Assembly: GCF_000165835.1 (NCBI RefSeq)
Contig: NC_014641.1
Coordinates: forward strand, 34,157-98,156
From: Achromobacter xylosoxidans A8
GTDB taxonomy: Bacteria > Pseudomonadota > Gammaproteobacteria > Burkholderiales > Burkholderiaceae_B
Direction of reading: 5' to 3'
Length of the DNA stretch: 64,000 nucleotides
The translations under genes and the position numbers were made by a program. The notes under the pieces were generated by a model. The model made no database searches. It had not been told where the DNA came from and saw only the letters and a list, made by a program, of their open reading frames with translations. This document shows positions 27,027 through 35,934 of this stretch, piece by piece (the stretch's first letter is position 1; every line of letters starts with the position of its first letter).

Positions 27027-29087
27027 TTACTCGGCTGGGCCATTGCGGCCCTTGCTGTAGTCGGGCCGGCCTTTCAGGTCGGGATAGGTCTGCTTGCACG
27101 TGGGGAAGTTGCTGCATCCCCACCAGAATTGCCCCTTGCGCTTGGCCGGCCTGCGCGACAAGCCATTGCCGCAAGCCATGCACTTGTGCAGGGACGAAAC
27201 CGGCGTGGCTTCCTTGCCGCCGGCGATGCTCACGGCTCCGCTGTTGGCCTTCGCCACCTGGTCGCGGATGAACGCCTCTTGCTTCGTAATGAAGGCGTCC
27301 AGGGCCGCCGTGCCCAGCTCGACGCCCTTCAACATGCGTTCGTAAAGGGCGGTCAGCACCGGGCTTCGCACCACCTCGGGCAGCGCGTCGATGACGCTGC
27401 GGCCCAGCGTCGTGCTGACGATCTGCTTGCCCTTGGTTTCCAGGAACTCGCGGCGTTTCAGCTCGGAAATGATGGATGCGCGCGTGGCGGACGTGCCGAT
27501 GCCATCGCCTTCGCGCAGCATCTTCTTGTGCTCCGGGTCGCTCACGAACTTGTGGATGTTCTCCATCGCGCGAATCAGCGTGCCCTCGGTGAAGCGCGCC
27601 GGCGGCTTGGTTTTCGCATCGCGTCGGGTGGCCTCGGTGCAGGTCACACCGTCGCCTTGCTTCATCGGTGGCAGGGTCTGCGCGCCGTTCTCGTCGTCGC
27701 CTTCCTTGGCGTCCTCTTCGTCGGCCTGCTCGAACACGTCACGCCAGCCGTTGCGCGTGACCACCTTGCCGGACGCGGCGAAGTTCTCGCCGGCGATCTC
27801 CACGCCGACCGTGGTTTGCATGTACTCGTGCAGCGGGTAGAACTGCGCCAGGTAGGCGCGGACGATCAGCTCGTAGATGTTGCGCTCGCGCTCGCTCAAG
27901 CCGGCCTTGCTGCCTTTCTGCATGGTCGGCACGATGCCGTGGTGGGCGGTGATCTTCGAGTCGTCCCACGTCTTGGACTTGATGCGCGGGTCGGCAGCAT
28001 CGACCAGGCCGGCCAGCTCGGGGTTCACGTGCTTGACGGCCTCCAGGACGCGCGGCGCGTCGGCGTGCTGCGACTCCGGCAGGTAGGCGCAGTCGGTGCG
28101 CGGGTAGCTGGTCAGCTTGTGCGTCTCGTAGAGCGCCTGGCAGGTGTTCAGCACGTCCTCGGCGCTGTACCCGTAGCGCGCGGACGCCAGCGCGGTAATG
28201 TCGGACAGCGCGAAGGCCAGCGGCTGGTTCTTCTTCTTGGCTTCCTGCTTGTAGGTGGCGATGGTGCCCGGCTGGCCCTTGACGGCGGCCACCAGGGCAT
28301 CCGCGACGGCGGTATCAACAAGGCGGCCTTCGCTGTCCAGGCCGGCTTGATCTTCCTTCGCTTTCCAGGCGGCGGCGAAGCTGCCGCCGGCGTGCTCGAC
28401 CACGGCCTTGATGGTGTGGTACGGCACCGGCTTGAACGCCTCGATCTCGCGGTCGCGGCCGACAACAAGCGCGAGCGTCGGGGTCTGCACGCGGCCCACG
28501 GTCAGCAGGGCGCGCGAACCGCCGCGCTGCGCCCGCAGGGTGTAGGCGCGACTTAGGTTCATGCCGATCAGCCAGTCGGCCCGCTGCCGCCCGCGTGCGG
28601 CATCGGCCCAGCCCTTGTACGTGGTGTTTTCCTTCAAGGCGGCCAGGCCGCGCTTGACGGAAACCGAATCCTGGGCAGACACCCAAAAGCGGCGCGCCGG
28701 CTTGCTGCTCTTGAAGTGCTCCAGCACTTCATCGACCAGCAACTGGCCTTCACGGTCGGGGTCGCCGGCGTTGACGATCTCCTTGGCTTCTTTCAGCAGC
28801 TTGCCGATCACGGCGAGCTGCTTCTTGGCATCGTCCTTCGGGTGAAGAACCCACGTCTGCGGGATGATGGGCAGCTCATCGACGCGCCATAGCTTCTTGC
28901 CTGATTTGCCGGTCGGCACGTCATCGGGCGTGTACTCGTCCGGGTCGGCCTGCTCCAGCATGTGCCCAAAGCACCAGGTCACTTTGTCGCCGCCGCACTC
29001 GATGAAGCCGTCGCCCTTGCCGGTGATGCCCAGCTCGCCGGCGATGGCTTTTGCGACGGATGGTTTTTCCGCGATGAACAGTCGCAT
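27027..29087 (-). CDS. traE: DNA topoisomerase III TraE
   Basis: This 686-residue type IA topoisomerase starts MRLFIAEKPSVAKAIAGELG with the Toprim fold. The acidic NAGDPDREGQLLVDEVL motif is at about residues 104-120. The active-site region is LTSYPRTDCAYLP (catalytic Tyr). A C-terminal zinc ribbon (CMACGNG ... WWGCSNFPTCK) follows. The TopB-like length is normal for IncP TraE. It would decatenate or relax DNA during transfer and is not essential in RK2 as far as I recall. It is 14 bp downstream of traF. Confidence 0.92.
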   Translation of the reverse strand: MRLFIAEKPSVAKAIAGELGITGKGDGFIECGGDKVTWCFGHMLEQADPDEYTPDDVPTGKSGKKLWRVDELPIIPQTWVLHPKDDAKKQLAVIGKLLKEAKEIVNAGDPDREGQLLVDEVLEHFKSSKPARRFWVSAQDSVSVKRGLAALKENTTYKGWADAARGRQRADWLIGMNLSRAYTLRAQRGGSRALLTVGRVQTPTLALVVGRDREIEAFKPVPYHTIKAVVEHAGGSFAAAWKAKEDQAGLDSEGRLVDTAVADALVAAVKGQPGTIATYKQEAKKKNQPLAFALSDITALASARYGYSAEDVLNTCQALYETHKLTSYPRTDCAYLPESQHADAPRVLEAVKHVNPELAGLVDAADPRIKSKTWDDSKITAHHGIVPTMQKGSKAGLSERERNIYELIVRAYLAQFYPLHEYMQTTVGVEIAGENFAASGKVVTRNGWRDVFEQADEEDAKEGDDENGAQTLPPMKQGDGVTCTEATRRDAKTKPPARFTEGTLIRAMENIHKFVSDPEHKKMLREGDGIGTSATRASIISELKRREFLETKGKQIVSTTLGRSVIDALPEVVRSPVLTALYERMLKGVELGTAALDAFITKQEAFIRDQVAKANSGAVSIAGGKEATPVSSLHKCMACGNGLSRRPAKRKGQFWWGCSNFPTCKQTYPDLKGRPDYSKGRNGPAE

Positions 29088-29101
29088 GGTGGTTTCCTCC
29101 C

Positions 29102-29638
29102 CTACCAGGTGATGACCGGACGGATCACGGTCTGAACTTGAGAACGATTGATCGGGCCGAAGTAGCGGCCGTCGAAAGACGTGTCGCTCACGTCCGACAT
29201 AAGCAGCAGCTCGGCATTGCCCAGCGTGTAGGTGCTGGCCTGGAAGCGCGGCAAGGGCCGACCGGACTTGTCGGCCTGGATGGGCTTGCTATGTGGCAGC
29301 AGCTCGCCATTGACGCGCACGCCGTCATCGGCCACCGATACGGCATCGTCTTTAGCGGCTAAAACGCGCTTCATCATGTAGCCGTAGTCGCCTGGGCAGA
29401 ACCCGGCCCCGATGTAGCCCCTTTCCTTGGCGTCATCGAACACGCCGACCTTCGGCGGGCACCAAAGCACGTAAGCGCCCCGCTCCACCGGCGCGCTGCT
29501 CGTCCAGTACAGGCCGACCGGAATGCTCTTGGTGGTGTTGATGCGGGCACCGGCGGCATAGCTGCCGGCGGCCAGCACCAGGGCGGCCAGGCCGGCGACG
29601 GCTACGCCTTTCGTGATGCGTTTCAGGATGCGGCTCAT
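29102..29638 (-). CDS. traF: TraF, pilin-maturing signal peptidase-like protease
   Basis: This 178-residue inner-membrane serine protease cyclises the TrbC pilin in IncP conjugation. The start at 29638 (MSRILKRITKGVAVAGLAAL) is chosen because it gives a membrane anchor and a 4-bp overlap with the traG stop; the longer open frame upstream reads traG in another frame. Catalytic Ser38 (TTKSIPVGLYW) and Lys90 (YMMKRVLAAKDD) are visible, matching S37/K89 of RK2 TraF. A perfect KorB operator lies inside the gene. Confidence 0.9.
   Translation of the reverse strand: MSRILKRITKGVAVAGLAALVLAAGSYAAGARINTTKSIPVGLYWTSSAPVERGAYVLWCPPKVGVFDDAKERGYIGAGFCPGDYGYMMKRVLAAKDDAVSVADDGVRVNGELLPHSKPIQADKSGRPLPRFQASTYTLGNAELLLMSDVSDTSFDGRYFGPINRSQVQTVIRPVITW
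29351..29363. promoter_or_regulatory. KorB operator inside traF
   Basis: TTTAGCGGCTAAA matches the 13-bp KorB palindrome exactly. It is in coding sequence, far from a promoter, so it is more likely a partition or KorB-spreading site than a repressor site. A one-mismatch relative (TTTAGCCGCTGAA) lies in traC at 23508-23520. Confidence 0.85.
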
Positions 29639-31539
29639 ATCGTGATGCCCTCCCCTGCCTCGACAACCTGGCGCAGCCGGTCGGTGGCCTTCGGCGCGGG
29701 GATCGAGGCCCGCGCCTGAAACACCGGGTCTTTGAAGTACAGCGGCTGCTTGCCGTAGATGGCGGGGTAGCCCGCGACGTAGATCACCATGTCGCCGGCT
29801 TCCTCGATCTCGCCCTTGTCGTTCTTCTTCGGCCCCGGCATCCGCAGGCATTCATCGGGCGTCAGCAAGGGGCGCTGCACTTCCTGGTAGGTGCGCGACA
29901 CCTGGCCCAGCATCGCCGCCGTGCGGCGGCCGCTGGTCGTGATCTGCTCCTTCACCACGGTGGTCTGCCCGGTCAGTCGGGACAGGTGTTCGGCTGTCTC
30001 GACGCGGTTGGGCGGGTAGGCGTTCTGCACGTGGCAGTTCGACGTGATGCTTTCGTCGTGGCCGTAGCCCGTCTCGCGGCTTCGGAGCTGGTTAATGTCC
30101 TGGCAAATCAGGTAGCACTTGATGCCGTAGCCGGCGACGAAGGCCAGCGACTCTTGCATGATTTCGAGCTTCCCGAGGCTCGGGAACTCGTCCAGCATCA
30201 TCAGCAGCCGGTGCTTGTAGTGGGCCACCGGCCGGCCGTTCTCGAAGTCCATCTTGTCGGCCAGCAGGCGCACGATCATGTTCACCATGACGCGCACCAG
30301 CGGCCGCAGGCGGGCCTTGTCGTTGGGCTGCGTGACGATGTACAGGCTCACCGGGTCGTCGGAGTGCATCAGGTCTTTGATGCGGAAGTCCGACCGGCTC
30401 ACGCTGCGCGCCACCACTGGATCGCGGTACAGGGCCAAATAGGATTTGGCCGTGGACAGCACCGATCCGGCTTCTTCCTCTGGCCGATCCATCATGTCGC
30501 GGGCGGCCGATCCGATGGCGTGGTGGTTCTGACCGTCCACGTGCCCGTAGGTGGTCATTTCCATCCATAGCTCGCCAATGTCCCGGTTCGGGTCGGCCAG
30601 CATGGCATCGACCGATGGCAGCGTGGCCGTGCCGCCGTCGTTCCTGGCCTTGTAGAGCGCGTGCAGGATGACGCCGACCAGGAGCGCGAAGGCGGTCTTT
30701 TGCCAGTGGGAATCCAGGCCCTTGCCGTCCGGGTCAACTATCAAAGTTGCTAGGTTCTGCACGTCGCCGACTTCGGCCTCGGTGCCGACGCGGATTTCGT
30801 CCAGCGGGTTCCAGCACACGCCGCCCGAGCTGCTGGCCGGCTCGAAGCGCAGCACCTTGTTCTTCGCGTGCTTCTGCCGCCAGCCGGCGGTCAGCGCCCA
30901 CAACTCGCCCTTCAAGTCGGTGATGACGCTGCTTGCGCCCCACGAAAGCAGCGTCGGCACCACCAGGCCGACGCCCTTGCCGCTTCGCGTCGGCGCGTAG
31001 GTCAGCACGTGCTCGGGGCCGCTGTGCCGCAGGTAGTAGAAATTGCCGTCCTTGTCCTGCCAGCCGCCGACATAGACGCCGGTGGCGGTGGGTGCGTCCT
31101 TGCCGGTCACGATCTCCAGGACGTTCCGCTCGCGCGGCAGCAGGCCGGCCGCCTGAATGTCCTTCTTTTCGGCCCAGCGGGCCGAACCGTGCAGGTATTC
31201 GTTCGCCTTCGAGCTGTTGGACGTGACGACTTTCGCCACGGCCACACCCAGCAGGCCCACGGTGGCAGTCACCATGCCGATGCTGCCGGCCCGCATGATC
31301 TCGTCGGGGTACTGGCTGTACCACTTCGCCGACCAGTTCAGGATCGACCAGGGCGCGTACACGTGCCCGAGGTTGGCCCCGAGGCTCGCGTGATACTGGA
31401 ACGTGTAGGCGAAGAACTGTGTCGCGGCCTGGAGGCCGCCGACCAGGGACACCCCGCCGAGGATCGGCAGCAACTTGCTGGGCTTCGGCTTCGCGCTGCG
31501 AACCTGCGGCCCCACGGCGTTGTTCATCTTTATTTTCAT
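29635..31539 (-). CDS. traG: Type IV coupling protein TraG
   Basis: This 634-residue VirD4-family ATPase links the relaxosome to the mating channel at the inner membrane. Hydrophobic N-terminal segments lie at about residues 22-50 and 85-105. Walker A is TYAPTRSGKGVGLVV (K188), Walker B is LLMMLDEFPSLGK, and ICQDINQLRSRETGYG follows. Length matches IncP TraG. It overlaps traI by 4 bp and traF by 4 bp. Confidence 0.94.
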   Translation of the reverse strand: MKIKMNNAVGPQVRSAKPKPSKLLPILGGVSLVGGLQAATQFFAYTFQYHASLGANLGHVYAPWSILNWSAKWYSQYPDEIMRAGSIGMVTATVGLLGVAVAKVVTSNSSKANEYLHGSARWAEKKDIQAAGLLPRERNVLEIVTGKDAPTATGVYVGGWQDKDGNFYYLRHSGPEHVLTYAPTRSGKGVGLVVPTLLSWGASSVITDLKGELWALTAGWRQKHAKNKVLRFEPASSSGGVCWNPLDEIRVGTEAEVGDVQNLATLIVDPDGKGLDSHWQKTAFALLVGVILHALYKARNDGGTATLPSVDAMLADPNRDIGELWMEMTTYGHVDGQNHHAIGSAARDMMDRPEEEAGSVLSTAKSYLALYRDPVVARSVSRSDFRIKDLMHSDDPVSLYIVTQPNDKARLRPLVRVMVNMIVRLLADKMDFENGRPVAHYKHRLLMMLDEFPSLGKLEIMQESLAFVAGYGIKCYLICQDINQLRSRETGYGHDESITSNCHVQNAYPPNRVETAEHLSRLTGQTTVVKEQITTSGRRTAAMLGQVSRTYQEVQRPLLTPDECLRMPGPKKNDKGEIEEAGDMVIYVAGYPAIYGKQPLYFKDPVFQARASIPAPKATDRLRQVVEAGEGITI

Positions 31540-33794
31540 CTACTCCTACCTTTCGACGTTTTGATGGAGCCTTTTGGCGTGATCGTCACGGCATCGCCGA
31601 CCGCGATGCGCGACATGCGCCGGGCCGTGGCCTGGTCAATGGGCATCACCATGACCTCATCGCCTCGTTTCAACAGGGCCAGCGCCTGGCCCTCGATGTT
31701 GCGGACACCCTCGAAAGCAAGGCCACCTTCACCGGCAGTATATCGCGCGTGCTTCGGTATATCGAAACCTTTCGAGCGTTTCGACTCGCGTTCGGCGATG
31801 TATTTATCCGCCGCCGCGAGGCCCGGCGGGGCCGCTGCTACTCCTGATCCTGGCCGAGAAATATCCCGTCGCAGTTGGTGATCTGGTTGGGTTCCTTGCT
31901 GCTCCAGGTGACGAGGAACATCACGCGGCAATAGCACTTCACTTCCGCCGGCGATGCGAACCACACCGAGTTGGGACAGTGTTCGCAAACGGTGCTGGCT
32001 TTGGGGCGGCGGGACTCGTCCAATGCGTCCAATGTCGGGCTTCCGGTGGACGGCTCCGGCGTGAACGCCGGCGGTGCCGGCTCGCCCGCCACCTGGTCGC
32101 CCGAAGCCTGCTCGGGCGACGGCGATGGGTCGGGCAGCGTCGTCGTGGGTAGCGGCGCGCTGTCCAGGGCCGCCAGGGCCGCGTCCAGCTCGTCCTCGAT
32201 GCTCTGCGGGTCGCTGGTCGGCTCGCTCGGTTCGGTCGGGTCGCTCATGGGTGTTCTCCTTCTTCAATAGCGCAAGCCGCCGGCTCTCCAGGGCCGGATC
32301 GGCGAACGTGATGGGTAGCTGGGAATCAACGGCCGCGCGAATGATCTGCGCCTGAAACTGCGTGGTGCCGTTGACGGTGATGCGGCTGCCGTAGCGTTCC
32401 ATCGCCAGCCGTAGAGCTTCTTGCAAGCCCTCGCGCGTGGCCTCGCGCGAGACTTGCAGCTTGTCGCCATCGTCCCGAACGGCCGTCAGGCCGGCGCGGA
32501 AGATGATGGTGCCCTTCTTGGTGATGTTGTCCGTCACCGGGGCATGGCCGGGGCGCGGATCGCCCCGGCCCTGGATGGTGTTGCCTTTCAAGCCCTGCGC
32601 CGCCTCGCGGGCGCGCAGGGCGGTCAACGCCTCCGCGTTGCCGTGGGTCGCTTCCTTCTTGAGCCAGTCGGCCCACGTGCGGCGGCTGTGGCTGTCGTAG
32701 AGGGCCTGGCGGTCTTGCTGGTACTGCTTGTTGATCGCCTGGATTTCGTCGCGCAGGGCCTTGCTGGCCTGGGCATACAGCAGCTTCTTGTTCGGGCCGC
32801 TCTCGCCGATCACCTTGATCGTCGCGCGGCGCAGGCGGCCGGAACGCTTCGCGGCCTCGACCAGCCGATCCTTGCGCCGGCGGGCCTGCTCCAGCGCCTG
32901 CCCACGTGTCGCGGTCAAGGTCTGCTGCTCGGCCTTGTACCGGGCGTACAGCTCGACCGTGTTCACGCGCAAGCGGATCGGGTCTTTCTGGTACTGCCGC
33001 TTCGCTTTGGTTCGTGTCTGCCGTTCGGGCGAAGCCTCGAACGGGCCAAGCCGCGCCTCCAGCTTCGGCTTGGAAAGGTCGCGGGCTAGGGTGCTCGCCT
33101 TGACCATCGTTCCGTCGCCGGCCTCGATCACCAGGCCGTTCGCACGCTCGCGCAGTTCCAGGCCGTTGTCGCGCATGACCTGGTGCAGCTCCTGCCAGGA
33201 CTGCGCGCCCTTGATCTCGTCCAGGCATTCCCGCTTGATCCAGCCGACCAGGCTTTCCACGCCCGCGTGCTGCTCCATGTCGGCCGCCCTGCCCTCGGCA
33301 CCGCGCTGGCGTGGTTCGTGGTTGTCCCGCTCCAGCCCGTAGTCGCGCTCCAGGGCCGTGCAAAGCTCGGCCAGCGCCCGATGCGAGTAGTACGGCTCGT
33401 GCATCGTGTTCCGGGTCGGGTGAATCTTGTTGATGGCGATGTGGATGTGCAGGTTGTCGGTGTCGTTGTGAACGGCACTGACGCGCTGGTGTTCGCCGTA
33501 ACCCAGCCCGGCGCAGATACGTTCCTCAATCGCCCGCAGGGTGTCGGCGCTGGGCTGCTCGCCGGCCCGGAAGCTGACGATCAGGTGATAGGTCTTGTCG
33601 CCCTTGGCCCGCGTGTTCGTGTGCTGGGTCGCCAGAACCTCGGTGATGGCGTCCTGCACGGACACGGCATCGCAGTTCGTGATCTGCACCTGGCCCAGCC
33701 GGTGATCCTTGCTCTGCGCGTCGGTGACGTAGTTCACCAGGCCGGCGAAGTCGGACTTGCCCAGCGAGCGCATGGGTACGTGCTTGGCGATCAT
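31536..33794 (-). CDS. traI: Relaxase TraI
   Basis: This 752-residue MOBP relaxase nicks oriT and stays bound to the 5' end. Tyr22 (GLVNYVTDAQ) is the nicking residue, and the HND-x-D-x-LHIHIA motif with H116 and H118 is the metal-binding site; both match RK2 TraI in position. The C-terminal half is low-complexity and overlaps traH in another frame. A KorB operator lies just upstream (33812-33824). It starts 34 bp after traJ in the leftward relaxase operon. Confidence 0.94.
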   Translation of the reverse strand: MIAKHVPMRSLGKSDFAGLVNYVTDAQSKDHRLGQVQITNCDAVSVQDAITEVLATQHTNTRAKGDKTYHLIVSFRAGEQPSADTLRAIEERICAGLGYGEHQRVSAVHNDTDNLHIHIAINKIHPTRNTMHEPYYSHRALAELCTALERDYGLERDNHEPRQRGAEGRAADMEQHAGVESLVGWIKRECLDEIKGAQSWQELHQVMRDNGLELRERANGLVIEAGDGTMVKASTLARDLSKPKLEARLGPFEASPERQTRTKAKRQYQKDPIRLRVNTVELYARYKAEQQTLTATRGQALEQARRRKDRLVEAAKRSGRLRRATIKVIGESGPNKKLLYAQASKALRDEIQAINKQYQQDRQALYDSHSRRTWADWLKKEATHGNAEALTALRAREAAQGLKGNTIQGRGDPRPGHAPVTDNITKKGTIIFRAGLTAVRDDGDKLQVSREATREGLQEALRLAMERYGSRITVNGTTQFQAQIIRAAVDSQLPITFADPALESRRLALLKKENTHERPDRTERADQRPAEHRGRAGRGPGGPGQRAATHDDAARPIAVARAGFGRPGGGRAGTAGVHAGAVHRKPDIGRIGRVPPPQSQHRLRTLSQLGVVRIAGGSEVLLPRDVPRHLEQQGTQPDHQLRRDISRPGSGVAAAPPGLAAADKYIAERESKRSKGFDIPKHARYTAGEGGLAFEGVRNIEGQALALLKRGDEVMVMPIDQATARRMSRIAVGDAVTITPKGSIKTSKGRSR
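31838..32248 (-). CDS. traH: TraH, encoded inside traI in another frame
   Basis: This 136-residue acidic protein (MSDPTEPSEPTSDPQSIEDE at the start) is read in a different frame within the 3' part of traI. In RK2 TraH stabilises the relaxosome and is likewise nested in traI. A good ribosome binding site (GAAGGAGAACACCC) precedes the ATG at 32248. The C-terminal half contains ASTVCEHCPNSVWFASPAEV with two to three cysteines. The traI frame through this overlap is Arg/Pro/Gly-rich, as expected for the secondary reading. Confidence 0.85.
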   Translation of the reverse strand: MSDPTEPSEPTSDPQSIEDELDAALAALDSAPLPTTTLPDPSPSPEQASGDQVAGEPAPPAFTPEPSTGSPTLDALDESRRPKASTVCEHCPNSVWFASPAEVKCYCRVMFLVTWSSKEPNQITNCDGIFLGQDQE

Positions 33795-33811
33795 CGGCCA
33801 GCCCCTGGCTT

Positions 33812-33824
33812 TTTAGCCGCTAAA
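33812..33824. promoter_or_regulatory. KorB operator between traJ and traI
   Basis: TTTAGCCGCTAAA is a perfect KorB palindrome, extended to 17 bp of symmetry (TTTTTAGCCGCTAAAAA). It lies in the 34-bp traJ-traI gap. Confidence 0.88.
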
Positions 33825-33828
33825 AAGC

Positions 33829-34200
33829 TCAAGGCTCGGCCCTCGGCTGCACCACGGACTTCATGAGTCGGCTCATTTCGTCCTGGGTGGCTTCGATCCG
33901 GCCCAGCAGGGCAAGGATCGTGGCGTCTCCGAAGCGGGCCGTGCGCGGGTCGTCGGTGAGCCATAGCTTGAGCAAACCGCCCAGCCGGCCGAGGTCGCCA
34001 TTCACCCGCACCAGCTCGCGCACGTACTCGTAATCCATGACGCCCCTGATCTGGTAGCCCTGGCCCACGTCGCGCAGGTAGCGCGCCACGCTGACCCCGG
34101 CCCTCTTGGCGTTCGCCTCGATCTGTTCCTTCTCGTCGGGGAACACCGGCACCCGTAGGTGCTGCCGCCGCTTCGCGGTCGGCTGTTCGTCGGCTTCCAT
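33829..34200 (-). CDS. traJ: TraJ, oriT-binding relaxosome protein
   Basis: This 123-residue protein binds the oriT inverted repeat and recruits TraI. The start at 34200 (MEADEQPTAKRRQHLRVPVF) gives the length of RK2 TraJ; the longer open frame is an extension through the upstream small gene. The N-terminal ribbon-helix-helix-like part is KRAGVSVARYLRDVGQGYQI. It is the DNA-recognition factor that makes relaxosomes plasmid-specific, so it should match the repeat at 34517-34556. Confidence 0.9.
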   Translation of the reverse strand: MEADEQPTAKRRQHLRVPVFPDEKEQIEANAKRAGVSVARYLRDVGQGYQIRGVMDYEYVRELVRVNGDLGRLGGLLKLWLTDDPRTARFGDATILALLGRIEATQDEMSRLMKSVVQPRAEP

Positions 34201-34204
34201 GTCG

Positions 34205-34426
34205 CTACCCCTTGAGCGCGTGCGCCGTGTGTCGCGCGTAGGTCGCCACGGCTCGCCAGTAGGCGGCCATCGGCCCCTTGCGGCGTGCCCATGCCTTTTC
34301 CGCCTCGTCGTTGGCCTGCGTGCGCAGCTCGCGCAGCACGCGGGCAAGGCGCTGCCGGTCGGCAACCGGAAGCGCCTGGAGTTCGCGGCCTGCTGGAAGC
34401 TCCAGCAGCGGATTGATGTAGCCCAT
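34205..34426 (-). CDS. traX: Small relaxase-operon protein, TraX position
   Basis: This 73-residue basic protein (MGYINPLLELPAGRELQALP; LARVLRELRTQANDEAEKAW) is encoded between oriT and traJ, 4 bp upstream of traJ. From memory IncP-1 plasmids have a gene called traX here. No motif indicates a function. Codon use and tight spacing say that it is a real gene; the name is the uncertain part. Confidence 0.65.
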   Translation of the reverse strand: MGYINPLLELPAGRELQALPVADRQRLARVLRELRTQANDEAEKAWARRKGPMAAYWRAVATYARHTAHALKG

Positions 34427-34439
34427 GTCGTTCGTCTCT

Positions 34440-34700
34440 CGCTTCTTGGCCGGCGGTAGCCGGCAGCCTCGCAGAGCAGGATGCCCGTTGAGTGCCGCAG
34501 GCGCGAATAAGGGACAGCGAAGATAGATAACCGGCCCGCCGGTTAGCTAACTTCGCACATCCTGCCCGCCTTACGGCGTTGATAACACCAAGGAAAGTCT
34601 ATACCGAAACCTTCGCATCTGTCTGCATTTAGCGCGAAAAGATGGCGGATATATCGAATGAAGGCGTACAATGCCCGGAAAGCGCGCTAGATGCAGCGGT
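34440..34700. other. oriT: Origin of transfer oriT with nic site
   Basis: The TraJ-binding inverted repeat has 19-bp arms, GCGAAGATAGATAACCGGC (34517-34535) and its near complement at 34538-34556, separated by CC. The relaxase nic sequence CATCCTGC follows, with the expected cut between G34564 and C34565. Right of it come ACACCAAGGAAAGTCTATAC and an AT-rich stretch, as in RK2/R751. The leftward traX-J-I-H and rightward traK-L-M transcripts start here; TACAAT at 34669-34674 could be the -10 for traK. Confidence 0.92.
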
Positions 34701-34789
34701 GTCAAGCTGCTATCCACGCGCTTTACATAGACTTTCCACGGGTCGATACATGAAAATGACGGCTATTTACAAACCACGGAAGCGAGGCG

Positions 34790-35209
34790 ATGGCAGAAAG
34801 CAGCTACCCCCAAGAGCTGGCCGCGCGGATCGAGAAACGGGCCGCCAAGAAGCGCCGACAGGACGCGACGGCCGTTGCATTCCTGGCCGTGCGCGTGGAC
34901 GTGAAAGCCGCGATGGATGCTGGCTATGCAGTGACGACGATCTACGAGGACATGCGCGAGATCGGCCGGGTCAAGTGCAGCTACGAGACGTTCCGCAAGC
35001 ACGTCCAGCGGTACATCAAGGCCGCACCAGCAGCACCCGCGCCGGTGCCTCCCCCGGCGGCCAACCAGGCCAAAGGGGAGAAGCCGGCGCAACAGGAAGG
35101 GGGGTCGAAGGCGAGGAAGCCGAAGGCACCCGAGCCGAAGAAACCCGAGTCGGCAGGGATCGCCGGCTTCAACTACAACCCGAAACCGAATAAAGAGGAT
35201 TTACTGTAA
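34790..35209 (+). CDS. traK: TraK, oriT DNA-binding protein
   Basis: This 139-residue basic relaxosome accessory protein wraps the leading side of oriT. It starts MAESSYPQELAARIEKRAAK; GRVKCSYETFRKHVQRYIK is the probable DNA-binding helix region, and the C-terminus is a Pro/Lys-rich tail (KAPEPKKPES). It is the first gene of the rightward traKLM leader operon and overlaps traL by 1 bp. Confidence 0.92.
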   Translation: MAESSYPQELAARIEKRAAKKRRQDATAVAFLAVRVDVKAAMDAGYAVTTIYEDMREIGRVKCSYETFRKHVQRYIKAAPAAPAPVPPPAANQAKGEKPAQQEGGSKARKPKAPEPKKPESAGIAGFNYNPKPNKEDLL

Positions 35210-35934
35210 TGGCGAAAATTCACATGGTCTTGCAGGGCAAGGGCGGCGTCGGCAAGTCGATGATCGCGGCCACCATTGCGCAGTACAAAGCGAGCAAGGG
35301 GCAGACGCCGCTTTGCATCGACACCGATCCGGTCAACAGCACGTTTGAGGGTTACAAGGCCCTGAACGTGCAGCGCCTGAACATCATGGACGGCGACGAG
35401 ATCAACACCCGGAACTTCGATGCCCTGGTGGAGCAAATCGCCTCGACCAAGGGCGACGTCATCATCGACAACGGGGCCAGCTCGTTCGTGCCGCTGTCCA
35501 GCTACTTGATCGGCAACCAGGTTCCGGCGCTGCTCCAGGACATGGGGCACGAACTGGTGGTGCATACGGTCGTCACCGGCGGGCAAGCCTTCCTGGACAC
35601 CCTGAACGGCTTTAGCACGCTGGCCCGGCAATTCCCGGCCGAATGCGTGTTCGTGGTGTGGCTGAACCCGTATTGGGGGCCAATCGAGCACGAAGGCAAG
35701 GGCTTCGAGAAGATGAAGGCGTACACCGACAACAAGGCGCGGGTGTCGGCCATCATCCAGATTCCGGCGCTCAAGGAAGAAACCTACGGCCGCGACTTCT
35801 CGGAAATGCTCCAGGAGCGCCGGACGTTCGATGAGGCCCTGGCCGACTCGGCGCTCACGATCATGACGCGGCAGCGGCTCAAGATCGTGAAGTCGCAACT
35901 CTTCCAGCAGCTCGACAACGCGGCGGTGCTCTGA
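35209..35934 (+). CDS. traL: TraL, P-loop ATPase of the transfer leader operon
   Basis: This 241-residue ParA-like P-loop protein has the deviant Walker A GKGGVGKSMIAA near the N-terminus (MAKIHMVLQGKGGVGKS) and the metal-binding stretch CIDTDPVNSTF. Its precise role in IncP transfer is not settled; the family includes zeta-toxin-unrelated nucleotide-binding proteins. It overlaps traK by 1 bp and traM by 1 bp. Confidence 0.92.
   Translation: MAKIHMVLQGKGGVGKSMIAATIAQYKASKGQTPLCIDTDPVNSTFEGYKALNVQRLNIMDGDEINTRNFDALVEQIASTKGDVIIDNGASSFVPLSSYLIGNQVPALLQDMGHELVVHTVVTGGQAFLDTLNGFSTLARQFPAECVFVVWLNPYWGPIEHEGKGFEKMKAYTDNKARVSAIIQIPALKEETYGRDFSEMLQERRTFDEALADSALTIMTRQRLKIVKSQLFQQLDNAAVL

Noticed and set aside
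26142..28556. 804-codon rightward frame across traC, traD and traE
   Set aside because: It spans three real genes antisense and has low-complexity Leu/Gly/Arg/His composition.
31536..32250. traI/traH overlap as a novel overlapping gene
   Set aside because: Nested traH is known from RK2, so it is annotated but not claimed as new. The same holds for korA inside incC.
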